NCBI RefSeq assembly: GCF_000287055.2
Contig: NZ_AJYQ02000093.1
Span: 26,159 to 90,158 of the forward strand
From: Vibrio genomosp. F10 str. ZF-129
GTDB lineage: Bacteria > Pseudomonadota > Gammaproteobacteria > Enterobacterales > Vibrionaceae
Length of the DNA stretch: 64,000 nt
Direction: 5' to 3'
The position numbers were made by a program, and so were the translations under genes. Every line of letters starts with the position of its first letter. Position 1 is the first letter of the stretch. The notes under the pieces were generated by a model. That model ran no database searches. It worked only from the letters and a program-made list of their open reading frames with translations, and was not told the DNA's origin. Below, in pieces: positions 11,879 to 20,012 of this stretch.

Positions 11879-11905
11879 AACGAGCATCTATATTAGATGC
11901 TCGTT
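11879..11905 (+). terminator. chiP terminator
   Basis: Twelve-bp stem (AACGAGCATCTA with TAGATGCTCGTT), TAT loop, then TTC. It lies 34 bp after chiP and 22 bp before the next start codon. The short T-run suggests partial read-through into the UPF0319 gene. Confidence 0.8.
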
Positions 11906-11926
11906 TTCATTTAAAGGAGAATATAA

Positions 11927-12688
11927 ATGAAAGTAATGAGTAAGGTATTGGTTGTTGGCGCTATGATTACTTCATTCGCTCCTATGGCTGCAGTCGATTT
12001 ATCTATTGAAAGAAATATTTCTGCTCTGGTTGTTCATGGCGAGGAAGTCGGTTTTTCTATTTCTAAAAAAGATAAATTTGAGTTAGAAAATGGAACTAAC
12101 CAAGTCGTTATTCGTGTTTCGCAACTTGTGTCAGACTTTGGTGAAAAGGAAAAGTTTAATTCACAACCAATAGTTTTAACTTTTGAAGCGAGCGATACTT
12201 CTTTGTTCGTTAGCGCGCCTTCAAAAATTAGCAGAGTCGAACAAGCTGAAGAATTTGAGAAAAATCCACGCTTTGTCGTGACCGATAAATCTGGTAAAGA
12301 AATTAAAGTTAGACAAGACATACTGCCAGCATCGAGTGGTATCTCTCGTGATTACATAAAGGAGCTAGCTCGATATAACGCTAAGCATTCTATTGAAGGT
12401 GTTGCGGTAGTGACAACAGCAACAACGGCTGTGGCAGTTGAGAGCAAACCGAAAGCGAAGGCTTCTTCTGATCAAAGCCAGCCATCTCAAATGGTTGAAT
12501 ACTGGTATGAGAAAGCGTCTAACGAAGAAAGAACCGTATTCAGTGATTGGGCGTTTGATAACAGAAAAACTAAAGAAGTAGAAGTTATTGAAGGAAGTAA
12601 AGCATTAGAAATGGCAAGCTACTGGTATAGCCAATGCGATCTAAGTGAAAGAAAACAGATCTTAGCTTGGTTATTAGAGCAAGAATAA
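11927..12688 (+). CDS. UPF0319 (DUF2057, YccT-like) periplasmic protein with duplicated C-terminal motif
   Basis: Secreted protein of 253 residues with a signal peptide (about residues 1-22, ending PMAA). It resembles the YccT/CsgI family (UPF0319), in which E. coli YccT is a periplasmic protein reported to affect curli. Family cues are ELENGTNQVVIRV and the C-terminal motif YW(Y/F)-x(5-7)-R-x(3-6)-W. In the E. coli protein (220 residues) I recall one such motif; here it occurs twice, starting at residues 189 (MVEYWYEKA) and 229 (MASYWYSQC), after a low-complexity K/A/S/Q linker. It follows chiP closely with a good RBS (AAAGGAGA). Its role in chitin use, if any, is unknown. Confidence 0.8.
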   Translation: MKVMSKVLVVGAMITSFAPMAAVDLSIERNISALVVHGEEVGFSISKKDKFELENGTNQVVIRVSQLVSDFGEKEKFNSQPIVLTFEASDTSLFVSAPSKISRVEQAEEFEKNPRFVVTDKSGKEIKVRQDILPASSGISRDYIKELARYNAKHSIEGVAVVTTATTAVAVESKPKAKASSDQSQPSQMVEYWYEKASNEERTVFSDWAFDNRKTKEVEVIEGSKALEMASYWYSQCDLSERKQILAWLLEQE

Positions 12689-12691
12689 ACC

Positions 12692-12729
12692 TAAAAGGCA
12701 GGTGAAATATGAGTGATAAACACCTGCCT
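12692..12729 (-). terminator. Terminator of the small secreted-protein gene (minus strand)
   Basis: Nine-bp stem (AGGCAGGTG at 12696-12704 with CACCTGCCT at 12721-12729). Read on the minus strand it is followed by TTTT and begins 7 nt after the stop of the 55-residue gene. On the plus strand it lies 8 bp after the UPF0319 stop but has no T-run. Confidence 0.75.
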
Positions 12730-12735
12730 ATTACC

Positions 12736-12903
12736 TCATACTTTTTGCCCTTTGTTTTGTTGGCAAATAAATGCCGTCAACCTGACAACGTCACCGCTCT
12801 CAAGTTTACAATCAACAAGTGGACCCGTCTGTGGAGTTCCTGTGTTTGATAATACAGGAAATGAGAAAATTAAGGCTAAAAACATGATTTTGGCTAGGTT
12901 CAT
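12736..12903 (-). CDS. Small secreted protein (55 residues)
   Basis: Not recognised. The frame encodes 55 residues, beginning MNLAKIMFLALIFSF and continuing PVLSNTGTPQTGPLVDCKLE. A short basic start and hydrophobic core look like a signal peptide (cut perhaps near residue 19-20). The mature part would be about 35 residues with two cysteines (in VDCKLE and FICQQN) that could form a disulfide. Support for a real gene: a strong RBS (AAGAGGA, 6-7 nt before ATG) and its own terminator 7 nt past the stop. It also lies 67 bp after nfeD on the same strand, so it is probably the last gene of qmcA-nfeD. Confidence 0.72.
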   Translation of the reverse strand: MNLAKIMFLALIFSFPVLSNTGTPQTGPLVDCKLESGDVVRLTAFICQQNKGQKV

Positions 12904-12970
12904 TCTTTGTCCTCTTATTTTTCACTTTAAATATGCAGTAAATCATGATGTGTAATGGGTTGTTCGTCAA

Positions 12971-13420
12971 TTAAACAACTTCAACTTTTAGGGTGATGCC
13001 ATTCACCGCTATTATTTTGATCGTTTGCCCAGACGATATTGCTTGAGATGTCTCTGCTTTCCAGGTGGAATCCCCAACTTTTAATCGACAAGACCCAACA
13101 GGTAAATCTTCAGTCAATGTGATTACTTTACCCACAAGCTGCTTTTGTTTCTGATTGAGATCTCGCTTGCTATCGTCTTGGGTATCGTTTTTGATTTGCT
13201 TTCTCCACCACAACCAGGTGGTGATGAGAGAGAATACGCCAAACGAAACCCATTGTAGTTGCCAACTCATCGGTAACAGAGCCAGAAGGACACCGACAAT
13301 AAGCGCAGAAATTCCTAGCCATAAAAAATAACCGGCGGTGCCCAGCAACTCCATTGCGAGAAGGGCAAGGCCAAACGCTAGCCAATGCCAATGATTGATT
13401 GAATCTAAGAATTCCAACAC
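12971..13420 (-). CDS. NfeD-family membrane protein
   Basis: Protein of 149 residues: two or three N-terminal transmembrane helices (about residues 10-75), then a soluble NfeD C-terminal OB-fold domain (LVGKVITLTEDLPVGSCRLK, with GDSTWKAET). NfeD proteins pair with SPFH/stomatin proteins; here the partner qmcA lies 8 bp upstream. The pair corresponds to YbbK(QmcA)-YbbL-type loci, proposed to act in membrane quality control. Confidence 0.9.
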   Translation of the reverse strand: MLEFLDSINHWHWLAFGLALLAMELLGTAGYFLWLGISALIVGVLLALLPMSWQLQWVSFGVFSLITTWLWWRKQIKNDTQDDSKRDLNQKQKQLVGKVITLTEDLPVGSCRLKVGDSTWKAETSQAISSGQTIKIIAVNGITLKVEVV

Positions 13421-13428
13421 ATGTTCAC

Positions 13429-14352
13429 CTATTTTTCTTTCGTTGAGTCCGTCTTAAACATTTCAGCAATCCCCGTGATTGAACCCATCAATCCGGTGGC
13501 TTCTAATGGCAACATGATGATCTTGCTATTTTCAGCTTCACCGATAGATTTCAATGCTTCGGTGTAGCCTTGAGCGATAAAGTAGTTCACCGCTTGCATG
13601 TCACCTTGAGCAATAGCCGTTGATACCATTTCAGTCGCTCTGGCTTCGGCTTCTGCGGCGCGCTCACGAGCTTCTGCTTGCAGTATTGCCGCTTGTTTAT
13701 CACCTTCTGCCTTCAAGATTTCAGATTGTTTATGACCTTCGGCTTTTAATATTTCGGCCTGTCTGACACCTTCCGCTTCCAAAATATCAGCACGCTTATT
13801 TCGTTCTGCTTTCATTTGGGCATTCATTGCTGCGGTTAAATCGGCAGGGGGCTGAACATCTTTGATCTCGATTCGAGTTACTTTCACGCCCCACGGGTTG
13901 GTCGCTTCATCGACAATAGTGAGTAGCTTAGTATTGATCATATCCCGTTGACTTAACATTTCATCGAGCTCCATTGAACCAAGCACGGTACGAATATTGG
14001 TTAGCGTTAAGTTGCGAATGGCATGAGCCAAGTCAGTGACTTCATAAGCGGCTTTGGAAGCGTCGATACACTGTATAAAGCAGACGGCATCAATCACGAC
14101 ATTCGCATTATCTTTAGAGATCACTTCCTGAGCGGGAATATCCAGAACACGTTCCATCATGTTGACTTTTTGTCCGACACGATCGATGAATGGAATAATG
14201 ATATTAAGGCCGGGCTGTAACGTATGAGTATAGCGGCCGAAGCGCTCAACCGTCCAATGACTGCCTTGGGGAACCGTCTTAACCGCGGAGGCAATAACGG
14301 CGATGGCAACAAAGATAAACACGCTGATAGTAATGAGAGAATCAATTGGCAT
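13429..14352 (-). CDS. qmcA: SPFH/stomatin-family protein QmcA
   Basis: Membrane-anchored SPFH protein of 307 residues (start at 14352). An N-terminal transmembrane helix (about residues 4-24) is followed by the SPFH domain ([16 protein letters not shown] onward) and a C-terminal coiled coil with heptapeptide-like repeats of AEG.KQ(A/S).ILKAE (about residues 190-225). An ATG at 14358 is also in frame, but AGGA touches it directly; for 14352 the AGGA is 6 nt away, so 14352 is preferred. E. coli QmcA associates with the FtsH protease; the same role is inferred here. Confidence 0.92.
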   Translation of the reverse strand: MPIDSLITISVFIFVAIAVIASAVKTVPQGSHWTVERFGRYTHTLQPGLNIIIPFIDRVGQKVNMMERVLDIPAQEVISKDNANVVIDAVCFIQCIDASKAAYEVTDLAHAIRNLTLTNIRTVLGSMELDEMLSQRDMINTKLLTIVDEATNPWGVKVTRIEIKDVQPPADLTAAMNAQMKAERNKRADILEAEGVRQAEILKAEGHKQSEILKAEGDKQAAILQAEARERAAEAEARATEMVSTAIAQGDMQAVNYFIAQGYTEALKSIGEAENSKIIMLPLEATGLMGSITGIAEMFKTDSTKEK

Positions 14353-14441
14353 AACCATTCCTAACCTAGGTTTTTGTATGAATTGTCGTCTATATTAGCG
14401 CGTTTGGATTTGGAATAGTTAGGCAGAGTCGTCGTTTTTAG

Positions 14442-14475
14442 ACAACTTAAGGTTGAAATGACAACCTTAAGTTGT
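14442..14475. repeat. Perfect 14-bp inverted repeat between cnoX and qmcA
   Basis: ACAACTTAAGGTTG (14442-14455) and its exact complement (14462-14475) around a 6-nt loop. It lies 90 bp past the cnoX stop and 90 bp before the qmcA start. There is no T-run on either strand, so it is either a weak cnoX terminator or an operator or stability hairpin. Confidence 0.6.
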
Positions 14476-14564
14476 TGATTGTTATTAATGCAACAATATT
14501 AATAATCAATTTTAGTGAGTAGTTTTAGTGAGCTATGTTAGTCAGTTCTGTCAGGAACGTAATG

Positions 14565-15419
14565 TTAGTACAGCAGCGAGTAGAGCTGGCGTCGGTATTT
14601 ACCTGCGATAGGGTTGCCTTGTCCAAGTGCGCTTAAAATGTCCATCATCTCTTTTTTGAATTTACCATCATAAGCGTTAAGGTCCGATTTCAGATAGCCC
14701 CAGAGTAGTTCCAATGCCTCTTCTGAACGATTCACTTGATGATACTGCAGCGCTAATTCACAGGCGGTAGCGTGATCCGATGAATTTTGCGCTAGAGCCG
14801 TTTCAAGCGCTTGTATTTCAGGGCTGTCTGCCGCCTGCTTATGCAGCTCGAGTTTTGCAATCAGGCTTTTGTAGTAGTTATCTTGATACTCAAGTGGAAT
14901 ATGTTGTAACTGAACTTCCGCCAAATCAAATTGCTGTGTTTCGAGTAAGCTCTGAGCAATGGCTAATCTTACCTCAGGCTTGTTTTTTAGATCGTCGTCG
15001 AGCGCGTTGAATAACGCTAATGCTTGTTCGTATTGATGGTCTTGCACCAACTCAAGGGCTTTGTTGAGGTTGCGTTCATCTTGGCTAGGTAAATGTTTGG
15101 TTAGCATTTGCTCAATAGCGCCAATCGGTTGAGGACCACCAAGGCCATCAACGGCTTGACCATTAATAAAAAGGGCAATGGTTGGAAGCGACTGCACGCC
15201 AAACTGAGCAGCAATGGCTTGCTCTTGTTCGCAGTTGAGCAAAGCGAGCGTGAATGCACCATCATATTGCTGAGTAACCGTTTGAAGTTGAGGGATGATT
15301 TCAGCACTTTCTTGGCTCATTGGTGCCCAGAAGTGAATAAGGACGGGAATGTTCGTCGAGCCTTCTAGAATGTCTCTGAAGTTTTGCTCATTCATTTCAA
15401 CAATATATGGTGATTGCAT
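14565..15419 (-). CDS. cnoX: CnoX/YbbN-type thioredoxin-fold chaperedoxin
   Basis: Protein of 284 residues with an N-terminal thioredoxin-like domain (1-110) and C-terminal TPR repeats (about 115-284), the layout of E. coli CnoX (YbbN). CnoX holds unfolding proteins under oxidative stress and hands them to GroEL or DnaK. The active-site position reads WAPMSQES, so there is no CxxC and not even the single cysteine of the E. coli SQHC site. It therefore should lack thiol redox activity. It neighbours qmcA-nfeD, as ybbN neighbours qmcA in E. coli. Confidence 0.9.
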   Translation of the reverse strand: MQSPYIVEMNEQNFRDILEGSTNIPVLIHFWAPMSQESAEIIPQLQTVTQQYDGAFTLALLNCEQEQAIAAQFGVQSLPTIALFINGQAVDGLGGPQPIGAIEQMLTKHLPSQDERNLNKALELVQDHQYEQALALFNALDDDLKNKPEVRLAIAQSLLETQQFDLAEVQLQHIPLEYQDNYYKSLIAKLELHKQAADSPEIQALETALAQNSSDHATACELALQYHQVNRSEEALELLWGYLKSDLNAYDGKFKKEMMDILSALGQGNPIAGKYRRQLYSLLY

Positions 15420-15722
15420 TTGTGCCTATCCTAAGTGATTCGCTCAATTGATATAAGAAATAGGGGCTTATAGCGTGTTTATCAAGGGGAAATGAAAAAT
15501 GCCACGTTATTTAGTGGCATTTCTTTTCAAAGGAGGTCTGCATTTGGAGCTGTTGTAATCTAAAACAAAATAAACAAAGTCAGCGTAATGCATACACCAA
15601 GTATATTGAGTTGAGTTAATGTCATTAAAATCGTCACCTGAACAAATGTTGTAAGTCACATTTTTGTATGTTTCATGAGCATGATGACAGGGAACTATGA
15701 CGATTTGATTACAGATTACTCA
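15420..15722. other. Intergenic region between cnoX and the SDR gene
   Basis: About 300 bp, AT-rich. It holds the SDR gene's terminator (15497-15522, minus strand) and presumably the cnoX promoter. No open frame with a convincing RBS was seen. Confidence 0.5.
15497..15522 (-). terminator. Terminator downstream of the SDR gene
   Basis: AAATGCCAC pairs with GTGGCATTT around an 8-nt loop. On the minus strand it is followed by TTCATTT. It lies about 200 bp past the SDR stop, so the link to that gene is likely but not certain. Confidence 0.65.
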
Positions 15723-16550
15723 TTAAGCGGCTTTTTGTAATAGTCTATCTAACCACCGATTTGGTAATAGCCTTTTTAATATGGCAAACACTTTCGTCGG
15801 GGTTGTCACTCGATAACGAATCTTTGGTTTGTTGGATTCAAGCGCATCAAACAAAGGTGCCAGACAAGCTTCAGGGGGAAGAGCAAACGCATTCCCTGAT
15901 TTCTCATTATTCAACCGTTCTTTTTGTAACGCATAGGCTTGCTGATGTGCGCTGTTTTTTGTGTCTATCCACTGTTCAAATGCTGTCAATGCATTAGCGC
16001 GAAATTGAGTTTCGATAGGGCCAGGTTCTATGAGGCTAATGAAAATGTTGGTGCCAGCAAGTTCTAGGCGTAACGTGTCTGTCCATCCTTCTATCGCAAA
16101 TTTAGAGGCATTATAGGCCCCTCGATACTTCATCGCAGCGAAGCCCAAAACGGAACTGTTTTGAATGATCCGTCCTTCACCGTTGCTGCGCATAACAGGA
16201 AGAAGCAACGTGGTGAGATGGTGCCAACCAAAGACATTGGCTTCAAACTGCGCTCTCAAGGCTTGCGTGGGAAGATCTTCAATCGCTCCTGGTTGCCCAT
16301 AAGCGCCATTATTAAATAATGCAAAGAGTTGATTGTCGGTGATAGAGAGAACCGACTCTACTGCTGTGCTTATACTGGTTGCACAGTTCAGATCAAGTTG
16401 AATGCAAGTTAACCCAAGTTTGGTTAACCGCTCGACATCTTCAACTTTGCGACAAGAAGCGATGACTTGATATCCTCGCTCCTTTAATGCTTTTGCAGCA
16501 GTCAGGCCGATTCCGGAAGAACAGCCTGTAATTAATACCCATCGACTCAT
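15723..16550 (-). CDS. Short-chain dehydrogenase/reductase
   Basis: Classical SDR of 275 residues. The cofactor motif TGCSSGIG lies at residues 8-15, FNNGAYG matches the NNAG position, and the catalytic triad is Ser in NSSVLGF with Tyr-x3-Lys in YNASK. The motif sequence suggests an NAD(P)H enzyme of the YbbO-like group. The substrate cannot be told from the sequence. It lies next to the YfcH-type gene on the same strand (43-bp gap), possibly one operon. Confidence 0.88.
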   Translation of the reverse strand: MSRWVLITGCSSGIGLTAAKALKERGYQVIASCRKVEDVERLTKLGLTCIQLDLNCATSISTAVESVLSITDNQLFALFNNGAYGQPGAIEDLPTQALRAQFEANVFGWHHLTTLLLPVMRSNGEGRIIQNSSVLGFAAMKYRGAYNASKFAIEGWTDTLRLELAGTNIFISLIEPGPIETQFRANALTAFEQWIDTKNSAHQQAYALQKERLNNEKSGNAFALPPEACLAPLFDALESNKPKIRYRVTTPTKVFAILKRLLPNRWLDRLLQKAA

Positions 16551-16593
16551 TAAAACGTCACTATTTTTGGTTTTGAATTGCTAGAGTAATCGA

Positions 16594-17508
16594 TTAGTTA
16601 TGATGTTGTAACAAGTTTTTGAAAGCAGGCTCAATACGAGAGTAATGAAAGTGAAAACCCAGTTCGGTTAACTTCTTAGGCTTGCAACGGAGGCTATCAA
16701 GCAGCAAAGAAGCGCTTTCCCCTAACATCAACTTTATCAAGGGTTTTGGTGTAAATAGAAAGTGTGGTCGCTTTAACGTTTTTGCCAGGGTTTGGCTAAA
16801 GTGTTGGTTAGTGACCGGATGAGGCGCGGTTAAGTTAAATGTGCCACTCGCGTGTGAAGTTTCAAGCAAATACAGAATCGCTCTTATCATATCTGTCATG
16901 TGTATCCATGGCATGTACTGCTGACCTAAACCAATCGGCCCACCAAGGCCAAACTTATAAATCGGTAACATTTTTGATAGTGCACCGCCGGTCGGGTGGA
17001 GAACGATGCCCGTCCTTATCACACAGACCCGAGTGTTTTCAGAACGAGCGCGGTTGGCAATGGTTTCCCACTGTTGACAGACTTGATGGCTAAATCCGGT
17101 TTGATTGACTTGCAGCGACTCGTCAAAAGGGTGCATTTGTTGATCGCCGTAATACCCAACGGCAGAGCCACTAATAAAAATAGCGGGTGGCGTTGTACTG
17201 GCATGAATCAGTGCGACCAGTTTTTCGGTAGTATTCCAACGACTGTGGCAGATCTTCTCTTTTTGAGTTTTTGACCAACGTTTATCTGCGATGGGTTCAC
17301 CTGCGAGATTAATAATGGCATCAAAATCATTAACATCTTGGAGGTCGTCAAGTGAGGTTAGAAAGGCGATATTTTTATTGCTAATGTGGGAAAGCTTTTT
17401 TTTGGCATTGCCGACATCACGAGTCACCACGACTATTTGGTGGGTAATTAAATGTTTGAGTAACTCTCGGCCGATAAAGCCGGTTCCACCTGTAATCAAT
17501 AGTTTCAT
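16594..17508 (-). CDS. TIGR01777-family epimerase (YfcH-like)
   Basis: NAD(P)-binding extended-SDR protein of 304 residues. N-terminal GGTGFIGREL (residues 7-16), INLAGEPIADKRW, SGSAVGYYG and the C-terminal DUF1731-like part (AFKNLLQH at the end) identify the YfcH/TIGR01777 family. The reaction is unknown. The gene precedes the SDR gene on the same strand and is divergent from the DUF1538 cassette. Confidence 0.9.
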   Translation of the reverse strand: MKLLITGGTGFIGRELLKHLITHQIVVVTRDVGNAKKKLSHISNKNIAFLTSLDDLQDVNDFDAIINLAGEPIADKRWSKTQKEKICHSRWNTTEKLVALIHASTTPPAIFISGSAVGYYGDQQMHPFDESLQVNQTGFSHQVCQQWETIANRARSENTRVCVIRTGIVLHPTGGALSKMLPIYKFGLGGPIGLGQQYMPWIHMTDMIRAILYLLETSHASGTFNLTAPHPVTNQHFSQTLAKTLKRPHFLFTPKPLIKLMLGESASLLLDSLRCKPKKLTELGFHFHYSRIEPAFKNLLQHHN

Positions 17509-17696
17509 TTTTCCTCCTTAACTGATTGAGTATAGTCACAATGTGATGAACGACATACCTTCAATTCATTTATACGGCTAATAGATGACAATAGGACAAA
17601 AAAGACGAGTTATATCTCCATTGCGTTAGTTGTATCACACCTCGGGCGAATTCTATTTACCATGATTATAAAATACAGTTGTGTCATGGAGATAGA

Positions 17697-18431
17697 ATGA
17701 ACGGCTTAACCACATTACTTAAATCAATGTTTGCAAGCTTTAGAGATCTTTTACCGATTATTTTGGTGGTTGTTTTTTTTCAGCTCGTTGTACTTCAAGA
17801 ACCATTACCTAATTTGATGTCGATTTTATTTGGACTGGTTCTGATTGTGCTAGGTCTAACTTTTTTTATCTTTGGTTTGGAGATGGGGTTATTTCCTATT
17901 GGTGAGTCAATGGCCCAAGCGTTTGCAAGAAAAGGGAGTGTCTTTTGGCTGTTAGCTTTTGCGTTTTGTCTTGGGTTTGGTACGACCGTTGCTGAACCTG
18001 CTTTGACGGCAGTTGCCAATGAAGCAGCCGAGGTCGCAGCAGAAGGTGGCATCATAGCCAGTACCATTGAAGAGATCGACTCTTACGCAAATGGGCTTCG
18101 CTATACCGTTGCTTTGTCTGTAGGGGTCGCCATATTAGTGGGGGTGTTACGAATTTTAAAAGGGTGGCCAATACAGTATATGATCATCGGTGGGTATATC
18201 GGGGTCGTTATACTCACTGGGTTCGCCCCTGATCATATTATTGGTATTGCTTATGATTCTGGTGGTGTCACCACATCAACGATTACCGTCCCTTTGGTGA
18301 CCGCTTTAGGCGTGGGGTTAGCCTCTGCGATTAAAGGAAGAAACCCAATGATCGATGGATTTGGGTTGATTGCGTTTGCCTCTCTACTGCCCATGATGTT
18401 TGTCATGGTTTATGGAATGGTGATTGGATGA
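17697..18431 (+). CDS. DUF1538 membrane protein, subunit A
   Basis: Integral membrane protein of 244 residues; the family has no function known to me. Hydrophobic segments lie near 20-33, 42-63, 82-108, 137-150, 162-176, 187-210 and 224-243. Motifs shared with the next gene: [15 protein letters not shown] (60-74), [17 protein letters not shown] (94-110), [16 protein letters not shown] (185-200) and [17 protein letters not shown] (214-230). The glycine/serine/threonine-rich third motif could be an unwound helix binding an ion or substrate; that is an inference. The ATG at 17697 is chosen because GGAGAT precedes it by 6 nt; an in-frame ATG at 17679 has no RBS. Its TGA overlaps the next ATG by 4 nt. 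Confidence 0.88.
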   Translation: MNGLTTLLKSMFASFRDLLPIILVVVFFQLVVLQEPLPNLMSILFGLVLIVLGLTFFIFGLEMGLFPIGESMAQAFARKGSVFWLLAFAFCLGFGTTVAEPALTAVANEAAEVAAEGGIIASTIEEIDSYANGLRYTVALSVGVAILVGVLRILKGWPIQYMIIGGYIGVVILTGFAPDHIIGIAYDSGGVTTSTITVPLVTALGVGLASAIKGRNPMIDGFGLIAFASLLPMMFVMVYGMVIG

Positions 18432-19210
18432 TAACTATTGATCATTTCTTCCGTATTTTCCTTGATACGATTGTGAATGTGATTCCGATTGTTACGATCC
18501 TGTTTGGCTTTCAAGTGGCTGTATTACGACGCCCAATCAATAATCTGCCTCACGTCTTACTTGGCTTCTTTTATGTCTTGCTCGGGCTCTCTCTTTTTCT
18601 GATAGGGCTCGATTTGGCATTGTTTCCATTGGGAGAAACCATGGCTCAGCAACTCACAGCCCCCAAGTTTCTGAATGAAGTGCGCTTAAGCATTGGTCTT
18701 CATCTTTCTTGGATTGATTATTATTGGGTGTATTTGTTTGCGTTTCTTATTGGGTTTAGTACGACCATTGCTGAGCCATCATTAATTGCCGTGGCTATTA
18801 AGGCGAACCAAGTCTCTGGTGGGAGCATCAGTGTCAACGGTTTGAGAATTGCCGTTGCCATTGGCGTAGCATTCGGCATTGCTCTGGGAAGCTACAGAAT
18901 TGTGGTTGGGGACCCCATCCATTACTACATCATTGGCGGTTACATCGTCGTTGTTATTCAAACTTTTTTTGCCCCTAAGTTGATTGTCCCGTTAGCGTAC
19001 GATTCAGGGGGCGTCACGACATCAACCGTTACCGTTCCATTAGTTGCGGCTCTAGGGCTCGGGCTGGCTTCCACGGTCCCAGGCCGAAATCCTGTGATTG
19101 ATGGTTTTGGGCTGATTGCCTTTGCAAGCTTGTTTCCGATTATTTCGGTCATGGCTTATGCGCAAATTACACAAATATTGAACAAAAAAAGCATTAAAGG
19201 AGAAGTCTAA
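18428..19210 (+). CDS. DUF1538 membrane protein, subunit B
   Basis: Paralogue of the preceding protein, 260 residues. It has the same motif order: [15 protein letters not shown] (60-74), [17 protein letters not shown] (110-126), [16 protein letters not shown] (190-205) and [17 protein letters not shown] (219-235). It differs in a longer segment between motifs one and two. The near-identity of the motifs in two adjacent genes suggests two halves of one pseudo-symmetric membrane complex. ATGA overlap with gene A and TAATG overlap with the PII-like gene point to co-translation. Transporter or channel function is an inference. Confidence 0.88.
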   Translation: MITIDHFFRIFLDTIVNVIPIVTILFGFQVAVLRRPINNLPHVLLGFFYVLLGLSLFLIGLDLALFPLGETMAQQLTAPKFLNEVRLSIGLHLSWIDYYWVYLFAFLIGFSTTIAEPSLIAVAIKANQVSGGSISVNGLRIAVAIGVAFGIALGSYRIVVGDPIHYYIIGGYIVVVIQTFFAPKLIVPLAYDSGGVTTSTVTVPLVAALGLGLASTVPGRNPVIDGFGLIAFASLFPIISVMAYAQITQILNKKSIKGEV

Positions 19211-19560
19211 TGCGCTTTAAACTCATATTGGCATTTGTTGAAGACAGTAAAGTAGACATCGTTCTGGATGCCGCTAGAGAAGCTGGTGCAACAGGCGCCA
19301 CCGTGATTAATAACGCTCGTGGCGAGGGGCTAAATAAGAAAAAAACCTTCTTTGGTTTGACTTTAGAAGTTCAAAAAGATGTGTTGCTTTTCGTTGTCGA
19401 GGAGCACTTGTCTCGGCATATTTTAGAAACGATCAGTGACGTCGGGGAGTTTGATTCAGAGTCTGGTCAAGGTATTGCTGTGCAGATCGATGTGGAAGAT
19501 GCCGTTGGTGTTGCTCATCAGGTTGAAACGTTAACGAAGGTGGTTGAGGATAAACTATGA
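19210..19560 (+). CDS. PII-like signalling protein
   Basis: Protein of 116 residues with a ferredoxin-like beta-alpha-beta pattern resembling GlnB/GlnK. The start [20 protein letters not shown] is followed by GATGATVINNARGEG (26-40), like the strand before the PII T-loop. The loop region (about 38-52, GEGLNKKKTFFGLTL) is short and lacks the uridylylated tyrosine of GlnB (YRGAEY). The C-terminal SGQGIAVQIDVEDAVGVAHQ resembles the B-loop and last strand. It probably binds a nucleotide or small effector and gates the DUF1538 proteins, by analogy with GlnK-AmtB; this is inferred. Confidence 0.8.
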   Translation: MRFKLILAFVEDSKVDIVLDAAREAGATGATVINNARGEGLNKKKTFFGLTLEVQKDVLLFVVEEHLSRHILETISDVGEFDSESGQGIAVQIDVEDAVGVAHQVETLTKVVEDKL

Positions 19561-19979
19561 AGACACATGAAATAATACAAGTGCGAGATGTCATGGCGAA
19601 TACTTATGTCATGGTTGATGGGTTAACCACGGTCAATGAAGCGATAGCACTTGCACGCCAGCATAATGTGAAGGCTCTTATTGTAAACAAGCGAAACGAA
19701 GAAGATGAGTTTGGCATCATACTGATGAATGACATCGCGAAAAAAGTCCTGGCTAAAAATCGCTCTCCAATGAGAACAAACGTCTACGAGATTATGACTA
19801 AGCCAGCTCTCTCGGTCGCACCAAATATGAATGTGAAATACTGCGCACGTCTGTTTGAGCGTTTTAAAATAAGTCGAGCGCCAGTTATCGAGAACGGAGA
19901 AGTGATTGGTATGGTTAGCTACAATAATATTGTGTTTAATGGCATGGCTATTGATGACGAGCGAGAAAATAGGTTCTAG
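19557..19979 (+). CDS. CBS-domain-pair protein
   Basis: Protein of 140 residues made almost entirely of two CBS domains (about 10-65 and 75-135). Cues are VRDVMANTYVMVDGLTTVNEAI with VNKRNEEDEFGIILMNDI, then VYEIMTKPALSVAPNMN with APVIENGEVIGMVSYNNIV. CBS pairs usually bind adenine nucleotides and regulate a partner. It overlaps the PII-like gene by 4 nt, completing a four-gene translationally coupled set. No DNA-binding or catalytic domain is attached. Confidence 0.9.
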   Translation: MKTHEIIQVRDVMANTYVMVDGLTTVNEAIALARQHNVKALIVNKRNEEDEFGIILMNDIAKKVLAKNRSPMRTNVYEIMTKPALSVAPNMNVKYCARLFERFKISRAPVIENGEVIGMVSYNNIVFNGMAIDDERENRF

Positions 19980-20012
19980 AATATCGCTGGTCATTAATCA
20001 GGAGTATTTTCT

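Noticed and set aside
12713..12955. Plus-strand 80-codon frame
   Set aside because: It has no RBS and is antisense to the better supported 55-residue minus-strand gene.
17535..17545. TCACAATGTGA palindrome upstream of the DUF1538 cassette
   Set aside because: The CRP half-sites are inverted in order (TCACA first), so it is not a CRP site; too short to call another operator.
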